Notes under the pieces: model-generated | Told to the model about the DNA's origin: nothing | The model's database searches: none | What the model saw: the letters and a program-made list of their open reading frames with translations, nothing else | Position numbers and translations under genes: made by a program | NCBI RefSeq assembly: GCF_003121585.1 | Contig: NZ_QEOO01000018.1 | Location: forward strand, 1-64,000 | Reading direction: 5' to 3' | From: Nocardioides speluncae | Lineage (GTDB): Bacteria > Actinomycetota > Actinomycetes > Propionibacteriales > Nocardioidaceae | DNA length: 64,000 nt | In this document: positions 34,591 to 43,700 of the stretch, piece by piece | Layout of the letters: every line of letters begins with the position of its first letter | How positions within the stretch are numbered: position 1 is the stretch's first letter

Positions 34591-34971
34591 CTAGGTCGCC
34601 ATCCAGAGCACTTCCCAGATGTGACCGTCGGGATCGATGAAGGAGCGGGCGTACATGCCGTCGCACTCCATCGGCTTTCCGGACTCCTCGGCCCCGCTCA
34701 GCACCGCGAGCGTCAGCAGCTGGTCGACCTCCTCGCGGCTGATCGCCTGGATCGACATGGTCAGCTCGGTGCCCAGCGACTGCACGGTGCCGTGGAAGCC
34801 GTGGAAGAACGGCTCGTGCAGGAACATCACGCAGGCCAGCGGGCTGAGCACCATGCAGGCGGTGTTGCCGTCGCCGTACCCGTCGTTGAACCGGAAACCC
34901 AGGCCCTTCCAGAACGACACCGTAGCCACGACGTCGGCCACGGGGAGGTTCACGAACACCTGGCGGTTCAC
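34591..34971 (-). CDS. VOC family protein (glyoxalase-like)
   Basis: A 126-residue vicinal-oxygen-chelate protein with two beta-alpha-beta-beta-beta modules: VFVNLPVADVVATVSFWKGLGF at the start, ACMVLSPLACVMFLHEPFF mid-protein and SFIDPDGHIWEVLWM at the end, where the Glu of WEVLWM is a usual metal-ligand position. The family covers dioxygenases, isomerases and resistance proteins, so the reaction is unknown. GTG 34971 has GAAAGG about 8 bases upstream and fits the family start; a longer frame into the sigma-factor promoter is rejected. Confidence 0.83.
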   Translation of the reverse strand: MNRQVFVNLPVADVVATVSFWKGLGFRFNDGYGDGNTACMVLSPLACVMFLHEPFFHGFHGTVQSLGTELTMSIQAISREEVDQLLTLAVLSGAEESGKPMECDGMYARSFIDPDGHIWEVLWMAT

Positions 34972-35032
34972 AGGGGCAGCCTTTCGTTCTGGCGAGAGGG
35001 TTGGACGGGGTCGGCAAAGGGTGTACGACGGG

Positions 35033-35106
35033 GTAGACCGCCGAGATGTCCGTTTCTCATCGGTGTTGCGGAATACCGATGAGGTTTCTGGTCGACGCCG
35101 GTCTAC
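35033..35106. promoter_or_regulatory. nested palindrome upstream of the ECF sigma gene
   Basis: An inner perfect dyad CTCATCGGT / ACCGATGAG (35056-35083, 10-base spacer) is enclosed symmetrically by an outer perfect dyad GTAGACCG / CGGTCTAC (35033-35040 and 35099-35106). It fills the divergent gap between the VOC and sigma genes and ends 41 bases before the sigma ATG. Probable operator or regulatory stem-loop. Confidence 0.5.
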
Positions 35107-35147
35107 ACGCATGGGCACACTGGATGAGGACCCCAGGAGGACGACCA

Positions 35148-36128
35148 ATGTCAACGACGACATCGAGCGAGACACTCAGCACCGACGACGACTTCCAGGG
35201 AGTCGCCAACAAGTACCGGCGCGAGCTGCTCGCCCACTGCTACCGGATGTCCGGATCGGTCTACGAGGCCGAGGACCTGGTGCAGGAGACCTACCTGCGG
35301 GCGTGGCGCGGCTACCACGACTTCGAGGGCCGCTCGTCGGTGCGGACCTGGCTCTACCGGATCGCCACCAACGTCTGCCTGACCAACCTCGAAGGACGTG
35401 ACCGCCGGCCGATGCCCACCGGCCTCGGCACCTCCGACTCCCCCGCTGAGCAGAAGCTCGAGGCCGACAACGAGATCACCTGGCTGGAGCCGGTGCCCGA
35501 CGCCGCCGTCGTGGTCGCCGAGAAGGACACCATCCGGCTGGCCTTCGTCGCCGCGCTCCAGCACCTGCCGGCCCGGCAGCGCGCGGTCCTCATCCTGCGC
35601 GACGTACTCCGGTGGAAGGCGGCCGAGGTCGCCGAGGCGCTGGAGACCACCACCGCGGCCGTCAACTCCGCCCTCCAGCGTGCCCACGCCCAGATGGAGT
35701 CGGCGGCGCTCACCGCGGACACCGTCGAGGAGGACCTCACCGTCCCCCAGAAGCAGATGCTCGACAAGTACGTCGACGCGTTCTGGCGCAAGGACATCGA
35801 CGCGATCGTCGGCATGCTGACCGAGGAGGCGGTGTGGGAGATGCCGCCGTTCCCGGGCTGGTACAAGGGCGCCGAGACCATCGGCAAGCTCATCGACATC
35901 AACTGCCCCGGCGGCGCCAACGACATGCCGATGGTCGCGACCATGGCCAACGGCGAGCCGGCCTTCGGCCTCTACATGCGCACGCCCGAGGGCGACTTCG
36001 TGCCGTTCCAGCTGCAGGTGCTGGAGCTGGCCGGCGACAAGGTCCGGCACGTCCGGGTCTTCTTCGAGCTGGAGCTGTTCAAGACCTTCGGCCTGCCGGA
36101 CAGGCTGCCCGCCGACCACGCCAGCTGA
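35148..36128 (+). CDS. ECF RNA polymerase sigma factor with SnoaL-like C-terminal domain
   Basis: A 326-residue sigma-70 family factor of the SigG/SigX5 (TIGR02960-like) kind. Region 2 is at about 14-83 (HCYRMSGSVYEAEDLVQETYLRAW, read in two parts, and RTWLYRIATNVCL). Region 4 is at about 125-185 (LPARQRAVLILRDVLRWKAAEVAEAL). From about 205 a SnoaL/NTF2-like domain follows (YVDAFWRKDIDAIVGML, then MPPFPGWYKG), which in related ECFs controls activity in cis, often without an anti-sigma gene. ATG 35148 has AGGAGG at 35135-35140; an upstream frame start at 35046 lies within the palindrome. Confidence 0.88.
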   Translation: MSTTTSSETLSTDDDFQGVANKYRRELLAHCYRMSGSVYEAEDLVQETYLRAWRGYHDFEGRSSVRTWLYRIATNVCLTNLEGRDRRPMPTGLGTSDSPAEQKLEADNEITWLEPVPDAAVVVAEKDTIRLAFVAALQHLPARQRAVLILRDVLRWKAAEVAEALETTTAAVNSALQRAHAQMESAALTADTVEEDLTVPQKQMLDKYVDAFWRKDIDAIVGMLTEEAVWEMPPFPGWYKGAETIGKLIDINCPGGANDMPMVATMANGEPAFGLYMRTPEGDFVPFQLQVLELAGDKVRHVRVFFELELFKTFGLPDRLPADHAS

Positions 36129-36168
36129 CCAGGCCGGCTGACCAGGCAAGATCCAGGCTGATCTCGGG

Positions 36169-36744
36169 ATGACCAGCGAGCACCTGCTTCCTGAGCTCGA
36201 CGTCGGCGTCGAGCTGGTGGAGCGGGCGATCAGCTACACGCGTCTGCGGCTGGACGACGTCACCGACGCGGACCTCGATAACCCCACGCCGTGCGCGGAG
36301 TGGTGGCTGCGCGACCTGCTGGAGCACATGGCCGACGGCCTGGACGCCTTCATCGAGGCGAGCGGCGGGCGGATCGCGGTCGGCCTGCCGGGCACGGTCA
36401 CCGGCAGCGACCCGGAGGACCTGAAGGCTCGGGCCTGCGCCCTGCTCGACGCCTGGGTGGAGCCACCGGTGGAGCTGGTAACCCTCGGCGCGCGGAGCGT
36501 GCTGCCGAGCGGGCTGCTGCTCGCGACCGCGGCGCTGGAGATCGGCGTACACGGTTGGGACGTCGGGATGGCCGTCGGCCGGCCCGAGCCACTGCCCGCC
36601 GATTTCGCGGCCGACCTGCTCGAGTTGACGCAGGTGGTGGTCGATCCTCGGGATCGCCCCAGTCGGTTCGGTCCCCAGAAAGCGACATCCCCTAGTGACG
36701 ATCCATCTGCGAGACTGGTCACTTTCCTGGGTCGCGGATCGTAA
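36169..36744 (+). CDS. TIGR03086-type mycothiol-dependent enzyme-like protein
   Basis: A 191-residue DinB/YfiT-fold protein of the TIGR03086 (maleylpyruvate isomerase N-terminal-like) family. NPTPCAEWWLRDLLEHM and ALEIGVHGWDVGMAVG carry the His and acidic residues that form the metal site in relatives, and the family is tied to mycothiol-producing actinobacteria. It follows the sigma gene by 40 bases on the same strand and may be its target. Substrate unknown. Confidence 0.8.
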   Translation: MTSEHLLPELDVGVELVERAISYTRLRLDDVTDADLDNPTPCAEWWLRDLLEHMADGLDAFIEASGGRIAVGLPGTVTGSDPEDLKARACALLDAWVEPPVELVTLGARSVLPSGLLLATAALEIGVHGWDVGMAVGRPEPLPADFAADLLELTQVVVDPRDRPSRFGPQKATSPSDDPSARLVTFLGRGS

Positions 36745-36890
36745 TGCACAGAGGTAAATTCGGACAATACGGATTGTTCAAACCGCCCAAATGGACTATG
36801 TGGCATAGTTCCAACTAACTAAATAGGCTGGGAACAGGTGCATGACCGTCCTGGGGTTCCTAGCCTCGTTCCACGAAGAGGGGGACTCCT
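36745..36890 (+). promoter_or_regulatory. AT-rich promoter region of the LuxR gene
   Basis: A locally AT-rich gap contains the perfect palindrome ACTATG-TGG-CATAGT (36795-36809) and a looser ACAAT/ATTGT dyad near 36767-36783. GAGGGGGAC, 5-13 bases upstream of the GTG at 36891, is a good ribosome site. Probably promoter plus operator. Confidence 0.45.
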
Positions 36891-39665
36891 GTGCTTGAAA
36901 GAGACAAGGAGATCGCCGCCCTCGGGGGGTTGATGACGAGGACTGCAGCAGGTCGTGGGGGCCTAGTTGCAGTCGAAGGTTCAGCTGGAATAGGCAAGTC
37001 GAGGTTCCTGGCACACGCCAGGCGCCAGGCGACCCTTTCCGGCTGGAAGGTTGTAGAGACTCGTTGCACACCCCTGAGCAGCGCGATCGACTACTGCTTG
37101 CTTCGCGACTGGTTCGGTGTCCTGGCACACCGAGGTGCTGGGACGCGCCCGTTCGACGGGCCTGGGCTGATCCTCGCCGATCTGATGGCCGGCGAGAGCA
37201 GACCGCTCGGCGACCTGGTGTACGGCGTTCGCTGGGTGCTCGAGGACATGGCCGGCGACCAGCCGGTGATGCTCGTCGTCGATGACCTGCAGTGGGCCGA
37301 CGAGGACTCCCTCCATGCCCTGGACCTCCTGGTCAACACGCTGCAGCACCAGCCCTGCCTGGTCGTGTACGCCGTACGCTCGGGCGAGCAGGTCAGTGCG
37401 CCCGAGTCGCTGAGCCGGGTCCGCCGGGCCAGCACCACTCTGGCGCTGGAGCCGCTCACCCGCGCGGCCGTCGCCGAGCAGGTGCGGGCCAGCCGCGCAG
37501 ACGCCGACGAGCGGCTCGTGGACGAGGTGTTCGCGGCGAGCGGCGGCGTGCCCTTCTTCCTCTCCGAGCTGCTGACGGCGCCGGTCGGCACCTCCGACGC
37601 CGTGGTCGCCTCCGTGGTCGGTCGGGTCAACCGCGTCGGCAAGACGGCCGAGTTCACCGCGCAGGCCGCCTGCCTGCTCGACGGACAGGCCAGCGTCGGC
37701 ACCGTCGCCGAGCTCACCCAGCAGCCCGTCGACGTCGTCGCCGACGACATCTCCGGGCTGGTCAGCGCGCAGATCCTGGACCTGGACGGCGGCACCATCC
37801 ACCCGCGGCTGCCGATGATCTCCGACGCGATCATGGCGGGCATGAGCGCGTCCGACGCGTCAGCGATGCATGCCACCGCGGCCCGGATCCTGGCTAGCCG
37901 CGGCGCGGCCCGGGCCACCGTCGCCCGGCATCTCGTGCACACGATGGCCGGCTCCGACCCCGACGTCCGCAAGCGGCTGCACGAGCGTGGCGAGCAGGCC
38001 ATGCAGGACGGCGAGTCCGATCAGGCGATCCGGTTCCTCGATCGGGCGCTCGCCGAGGGGCCGGTGACCGCCGACCACGTCGGCCTGCTGGGCTCCGCCG
38101 CGCGCGCCCAGGCCGCCAACGGCCGGCTCGACGACGCGATCACCCTCTGGGAGCGCGCGGTCGACCTGACCGACGAGGAGTCGGTCCGCGACCAGCTCCG
38201 CGGCGAGATCGGTGACGCACTGGTCCAGGCCGGCCGCCACCACGACGCTCTGGAGGCCTTCGGCTCGCTGCTGGAGAACGCCGACACCGGCCCCGCCCGG
38301 CAGCGGCTCGTGGTCCGGATGGTGATGGCCGGGCTGATCTCCGGCGCCAGCATCACCCACCTGCGCGACCAGGTCACCGACGTACTCGCTCACGACCGGG
38401 GTGCGGACAGCCCGGAGGACCGGCTCTCGCTGGCCGCCGGCGCCGTGCTCCAGGTGTTCGAAGGCCGGCCCGCGGCCGAGGTCCACGAGCTGGTCGCCCG
38501 CGCCATCTCCGGCGGCCGGCTGCTGGAGGAGGAGACCGCCGACGGTGCCGCGATCTACCTCGCCACCGGCGTGCTCGGCTGGCTCTCGGCGTACGCCGAG
38601 GCGGACGTGCTGCTGACCGGCGCGGTCGAGGACGCGCGCAGCCGTGGCTCAGCGCTCGGCCTGGCCAACGCGTCGGCCTGCCGCGGCACGATCCGGATGC
38701 GGATGGGCATGGTCACCGAGGCGGTCGCCGACCTCGAGATCGCGATGGAGCAGCGCACGACCGGGTGGAACACCTTCCTCGGTCAGGCCGCTGCCGCGCT
38801 CGTCGAGTGCCGGGTCGCTCGTGGCGAGCTCGACCAGCTGGCTCCGCTCCACGACGAGCTGGAAGGGCTGTCGCACGTCCCCGGCATGACCGGTGCCTAC
38901 GCGACGTACGCGCTCGCCGACCTGGCCGCCGCCAACGGCGACCACGACCGGGCCGCGCAGATGTACGCCGGCGTCGGCCGGCTGGTCGGCAGCCGGATGG
39001 ACAACCCGGCGATCCTGCCGTGGCGAGCCGGCGAGTCGCTGGCCCGGATCCGGCTCGGCCAGCACCGCGAGGCGGTGGCGCTCTCAACCGAGAACCTGCG
39101 CCGGGCGCGCGAGTTCGGTGCTCCGTTCGCGCTCGCCCAGGCGCTGCGCACCCAGTCCGCGGTCGACCCGACCGGGGACAGGGTGGCGCTCCTGCGCGAG
39201 GCGATGGACCTGCTCCGCGAGACGCAGGCACCACGGCTCGAGGCCCAGGTCGCCACCGACCTGGCCGGGATGCTGATCCTGACCCAGGGCAACGCCGACC
39301 ACAGCGAGATCGTGGGTCTGCTGCGCCGGGCCGAGTCGTTCGCCGGCTTCCAGGAGCTGCGGCCGCTCGCCGAGCGGGTGCACCGACTGCTGGAGCGGGT
39401 CGGCGAGCCGGTCAAGCGGTCGGTGTCCGACGCGGTGTCGGCGCTGACGGTCTCCGAGCGGCGGGTCGCGGACCTCGCGGCCAGCGGCCTGTCGAACCGG
39501 CAGATCGCGCAGCAGCTGTTCGTCACCGTCAAGGCCGTCGAGTGGCACCTGTCCAACGTCTACCGAAAGCTCGGCATCCGCTCGCGGACCCGGCTCCCCG
39601 CCGTACTCTCCGCACCCGCGCAGCGCCCAGCGCCCAAGCAGGAAGGCCTCCCGGTCCCCCGCTGA
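36891..39665 (+). CDS. large ATP-binding LuxR (LAL) family regulator
   Basis: A 924-residue LAL-type activator. Walker A GSAGIGKS is at residues 30-37 and Walker B VMLVVDDLQWADEDS near 125. The middle (about 350-840) is a series of TPR-like helical repeats (GESDQAIRFLDRAL, NGRLDDAITLWERAV and similar). The C-terminal LuxR helix-turn-helix is at about 840-900 (LTVSERRVADLAASGLSNRQIAQQLF in two parts, then VKAVEWHLSNVYRKLGI). ATP binding and an unknown inducer would license DNA binding. Start is GTG 36891. Target genes are unknown. Confidence 0.92.
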   Translation: MLERDKEIAALGGLMTRTAAGRGGLVAVEGSAGIGKSRFLAHARRQATLSGWKVVETRCTPLSSAIDYCLLRDWFGVLAHRGAGTRPFDGPGLILADLMAGESRPLGDLVYGVRWVLEDMAGDQPVMLVVDDLQWADEDSLHALDLLVNTLQHQPCLVVYAVRSGEQVSAPESLSRVRRASTTLALEPLTRAAVAEQVRASRADADERLVDEVFAASGGVPFFLSELLTAPVGTSDAVVASVVGRVNRVGKTAEFTAQAACLLDGQASVGTVAELTQQPVDVVADDISGLVSAQILDLDGGTIHPRLPMISDAIMAGMSASDASAMHATAARILASRGAARATVARHLVHTMAGSDPDVRKRLHERGEQAMQDGESDQAIRFLDRALAEGPVTADHVGLLGSAARAQAANGRLDDAITLWERAVDLTDEESVRDQLRGEIGDALVQAGRHHDALEAFGSLLENADTGPARQRLVVRMVMAGLISGASITHLRDQVTDVLAHDRGADSPEDRLSLAAGAVLQVFEGRPAAEVHELVARAISGGRLLEEETADGAAIYLATGVLGWLSAYAEADVLLTGAVEDARSRGSALGLANASACRGTIRMRMGMVTEAVADLEIAMEQRTTGWNTFLGQAAAALVECRVARGELDQLAPLHDELEGLSHVPGMTGAYATYALADLAAANGDHDRAAQMYAGVGRLVGSRMDNPAILPWRAGESLARIRLGQHREAVALSTENLRRAREFGAPFALAQALRTQSAVDPTGDRVALLREAMDLLRETQAPRLEAQVATDLAGMLILTQGNADHSEIVGLLRRAESFAGFQELRPLAERVHRLLERVGEPVKRSVSDAVSALTVSERRVADLAASGLSNRQIAQQLFVTVKAVEWHLSNVYRKLGIRSRTRLPAVLSAPAQRPAPKQEGLPVPR

Positions 39666-39773
39666 CCCGGCCCGTCTTCACGCCAGAACCCGCTGACCCG
39701 GCCCGTCTTCACCTCTCGCGTGTGAAGAAGGGCCGGGTCGGCGCATTCTCAGGTCAACACGGGCCGGGTCAGC
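39662..39773. terminator. repeat-rich hairpins containing both convergent stop codons
   Basis: CTGACCCGGCCCGTCTTCAC occurs twice directly (39662-39681, 39693-39712) and twice inverted in whole or part (39722-39739 and 39759-39773). The central hairpin 39695-39739 has 17 of 18 pairs. The outermost copies include the LuxR stop TGA and the stop of the convergent DUF2185 gene. Bidirectional terminator. Confidence 0.75.
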
Positions 39774-40137
39774 TGCGCGGCGGGGGGACGTACAGGCTCT
39801 CGCGCGGTACGACGCGGCCGGTGTCTGTGTCGACGATCTGGATGCCTCGGCCCTCGTCGACGATCTGCAGGTCGGAGCCGACCGGGAGGTCCCAGATCCC
39901 GATCAGCGCGGGCTCGATGGCGCAGAGCTGGTTGAAGTCGGCGATCTGCAGGTTGTTGGCGTCGGCGAGGTACTCGTCGGTGTCGACGTGGCTGAAGATC
40001 CGCCAGCCGTTGTCGGCGCGCGCCTTCGACTCCTCCCGCACCATCCACCGGACGCGGCCGGCCCCGGAGAGCACGTTCTTCGAGACCAGGCAGGCACCCG
40101 CCTTGGGGATGAACTCCGGATAGTCGAACTCAGGCAC
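39769..40137 (-). CDS. DUF2185 (Imm33-like) protein
   Basis: A 122-residue cytosolic protein of the DUF2185 family, seen in ACLVSKNVLSGAGRVRWMVREE followed by GWRIFSHVDTDEYL in order. DUF2185 members (Imm33-like) are repeatedly found beside polymorphic toxins. It ends the leftward RHS-ankyrin operon, 9 bases after the ankyrin gene, so it is a candidate immunity protein for the RHS toxin or a leftover from an earlier toxin tip. The C-terminal third (IQIVDTDTGRVVPRE) is extra to the core. Confidence 0.72.
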   Translation of the reverse strand: MPEFDYPEFIPKAGACLVSKNVLSGAGRVRWMVREESKARADNGWRIFSHVDTDEYLADANNLQIADFNQLCAIEPALIGIWDLPVGSDLQIVDEGRGIQIVDTDTGRVVPRESLYVPPPRS

Positions 40138-40146
40138 GTGGTCTCC

Positions 40147-40695
40147 TCACGAGGGGTCGGGAGCCGGGACCGCGACTCCCCGGGCGCGAAGGTACTCCTC
40201 CAGCCGCTCGGTGAGCTCCGGGCGACCCCAGCCCCGGACGTTGTCCAGCACCGTACGGCCGTAGACGCTCACCTGGAGCAGGTCCAGGTCCGGCCGGGCC
40301 AGGAGCACGTCGTAGAACGGTGTCAGCTCCGGCTCGCCGAACTTGAAGACCGCGGCGAGGGTCTCCAGCGGCGTACCGAACTTCCTGTGTACGGCGTTCG
40401 GGTCCGCGCCGCCATCGAGCAGCCGCCCGAGGAGCGGAGCCTCGGCCTCGAAGTCGTGACTGCGCGAACCGAGGAGCACGTGGAGCAGGTTGGTGCCGTC
40501 GTCGTCGGTCGCCGCCGGGTCGGCCCCGTCGTCCAGCAGCCGCGACGCGATGGAGATCCGCGCACCAGGATCGTCGTTGGTGAGGGCGAGCTCGACGAGC
40601 CGGTGGCCATCCACGCCCACCGCGTCTGCCGGCCGGTAGCCGGCCAGGAACTCCTCGGCCGTGCCCATGCTCGCCGCGTGGCTGGTCGAGCTCAC
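40147..40695 (-). CDS. ankyrin-repeat protein, candidate immunity factor
   Basis: A 182-residue protein with two to three ankyrin repeats (SRLLDDGADPAATDDDGTNLLHVLL and LGRLLDGGADPNAVHRKFGTPLE, each given in part) and a C-terminal DLLQVSVYGRTVLDNVR repeat. GTG 40695 has a strong ribosome site (GAGGAGG on the coding strand, 40704-40710); a longer start would overlap the RHS gene. Ankyrin proteins directly after toxin genes often serve as immunity proteins by binding the toxin domain. It lies 43 bases behind the nuclease-tipped RHS gene on the same strand. Confidence 0.75.
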   Translation of the reverse strand: MSSTSHAASMGTAEEFLAGYRPADAVGVDGHRLVELALTNDDPGARISIASRLLDDGADPAATDDDGTNLLHVLLGSRSHDFEAEAPLLGRLLDGGADPNAVHRKFGTPLETLAAVFKFGEPELTPFYDVLLARPDLDLLQVSVYGRTVLDNVRGWGRPELTERLEEYLRARGVAVPAPDPS

Positions 40696-40738
40696 GGTTG
40701 CGACCTCCTCATGGTCGGACTCATGGTCGGATCCCACG

Positions 40739-43700
40739 TCATGGTGCCTCATCGACGTGTGATCGGTTCCGGCCGGCATGCTCCACCTGGTAGTTCTTCG
40801 GATCCCGGTACCGCTTCAAGAACTCACTCTCGGTGATCCGGCCGCTCTTGAGATCGTCGAGGAGCTTGCGGTACTCGCGTCCCGGCAGGTGACCCATGTC
40901 CCAGATGCCCTTCCGTGGCTGCCCAGGCTTCCAGTCGAGCTTCACCCGCTTGCCGGCCTTGTCGAGCACCCACACGTCACCGTTCGCGTCCTTGGCCGCC
41001 TCCCAGACCTTGTCGACCTGGTCCTTGCCGTACTTCGGGCGGCTCTTCGCATACTTTAGCCACGCGTCGCTGCCTGCTTTGGCCGTGCCCTCGGCCGCCT
41101 GGCCGGCCCCCTTCGCGGACCCGGCCGCGGCGCCAGGCGCCTTCTTCGCGGCCTGTGCGCCGGCAGCGGCCTGCTTCGCCGTCTGTGCGGTGTTGAGTGC
41201 CTTGTCGGCGCGGCGGGCGACCTTGGCGCCCGTGCCGAACCAGCCGGCGACCGGGATGGCGGAGGCTGCCGACAGCCCGGCGTCGACGTAGTTGCCCTCG
41301 GCGGCGTACCACCCTGCGTTGGCGAGGTCGGCCACCTCGCCGACCACCGGCACCAGGCCGACCACGTCGAGCACGGTGTGGCCAATGTCGGAGAGGCTCC
41401 AGGCCATGCCGGTCGGGTCGGTGTACCGCACCGGGTTGTTCGCGCCGTAGGTGTACGTCGCGAGGTTCACCGGGTTGTGAACACCGTCGTTGGGCTCGCC
41501 GTCGAGGTAGGAGCTGAGGATCGGGTCCGGACTGACCCACAGCTGGGTGCGCGGGTTGTAGTAGCGCGCGCCGTAGTAGTAGTAGCCGGTCTCGTCGTCC
41601 AGCTCCTTGCCGCCGTACTGGTACGGCATGGCCGTCGGCTGGGCTGGATGCTCGTTGACCCAGGTCTCACCGAAGGCGAAGTACTCCAGGTGCTCGGTCA
41701 GCCGGCCGTGCTCGTCGGACACGAAGCTGGACGAGCCGAGATGGTCGGCGTGGAAGTAGAACTGGTGATTCTCGTACGTCGAGTCCGGCTTGACGGTCTT
41801 GGTGGCCAGACGCGTGTCGCCGACGTATACGTGCTTGAAGCTGGTGCCGTTGCGCTCGCTGTAGGTCCGGTTGGGGTAGATCGAGACCTGGCCGGAGTCC
41901 TTGACCACCCGGTTGCCGTCGGCGTCGTACACATAGCGCACGGTCGGCGGCTGCTTGGGCGTCGTGCAGGTCTCCGGGGCCTGGGCGACCGTGGAGTTGC
42001 GCCGGTGGTCCTGGTTGCAGGCGAGCCGGTTGTCCTCGTCCCACACCAGCTGCCGCCGCTTGCCCGGCGCCGGCGGCAGGGTGTTGACCTCGTCGATCAG
42101 GTTGCCGTTGGCGTCGAACGCCTGGTTGTTCGGCCCGACCTTGGTGGGCGCGTGCGGCCGGCCGGCGTACTGGTAGGTGTAGTCGTACGTCGTGTCCCGC
42201 TGGACCTGCGGCTTCGGGGCGCCGCTGGCGTCCGTCACCGGGGCCTCGGTCGCCACCTGCTCCGGCTCCTCGATGACGCCGAGCGGCGGCAGATACGTCG
42301 TGCCGTCCTCGAGGACGATCGGCTCCGGCTCCGGCGCGACCGGCGCCTCCTCGGTAGTCGGGTCGAAGGTCTCGCCGACCGTGATCTGGTGCGCCTGGTT
42401 CTTGGTCAGCACGTTGTGGATCGAGTCGTAGGTCAGCGACATCGAGTAGCTGTCGACCTTGTTGTCGGACTTCTGGTACTTCCCGTCGGCGCCGACAAGC
42501 TGGTACAGGTCGTCGTACCGGTAGGTCTGCCGCGACCCGCCACCGATCGGCTTGCCCTCCTGCTGGGTCACCGCGTTGGTGAGCGAGAGGACGTTGCCGA
42601 CCTTGTCGTAGGCGTACTTCAGGTTCTGGAACTGGTAGCCGTCGGGCAGCTTCGACGACAGGTTCAGCAGGCTCCGGTCGGCGGCATCGTAGGCGTACGT
42701 CGTGCGCACGCCGGTGCCGGTCTCCTGCAGCACCCGCTGGCCGAACTTGTCGTAGTCCATCCGCGCCAGGTAGGTGTACGAGTCGTCGCCCTTGACGCCG
42801 GTCGCCCGCTTCACCGTGCCGCCGGAGTCGTAGTCATAGGTGAGCACCTCACCGTCGGCGTAGGTCATGTCGAGCACCCGGTTGAAGGCGTCGAACTGCC
42901 ACTCCGTGGTGTAGGTGCGATCTGGCGTCTGGATCGCGGTCACGGTCCGGGTCTCGCTCACGACCTCGCCCAGCGGGCCGTACTTCTTGGTCATCGTGCC
43001 GGCCGCGTCGGTCACCTTCGACACCCGGTTGGCGGTGTTGTCCGCCGCTCCCGGCGCGCCGTACTCGTAGGTGACGTTGTTGTCGGTGAAGACCGGGTAC
43101 CGGACCGCGGCCAGCCGGTCGAAGTCGTAGTCGTACGCCACCGACTTGCCGAGCGGCCGCAGCTTCGCGGTCTGCTTGGCGACCATGTTGCCCGCCAGGT
43201 CGAACTCCGACTCGGTGCGGCCCGAGTCCGGGCTGACGATCGCGGTCCGCCGGCCAAGATTGTCGTACTCCGACCTGGTCAGGTTGCCCTTGTCGTCGGT
43301 CACCGTGGTGATCTGGCGCAGCGCGTCGTAGTCGTAGCTGGTCCAGATCACCGGCTGCCCGCCGGCCGGGTTGAACTGCTTGACCGAGCGGGTCAGGCCG
43401 CGCACGTCGGTGAACGAGCGCTGCTGCTTGCCGTTGGCATCGGTGTCGATGGCCTGGAACTGGGTGGTCCCGGCGCGGTCCGGCCCGAAGCCGAAGGCTC
43501 GAGTCGAGGTGGTGTCGTCCGGCAGCGTGGTGCTGACCGCCCGGTCCAGGACGTCGTAGCTGGTCCGGGTGGGCTGCACGGTGTCGACGCCGCTGTTGAA
43601 CGTCGTGTTCGCGCCGCCCTTGGGCTCGGTGATCGGGTAGAACTGCTCGACCACCCGGCCGGCGAAGTCGTAGACGACCCGGCCCGACACCGTCATCACG

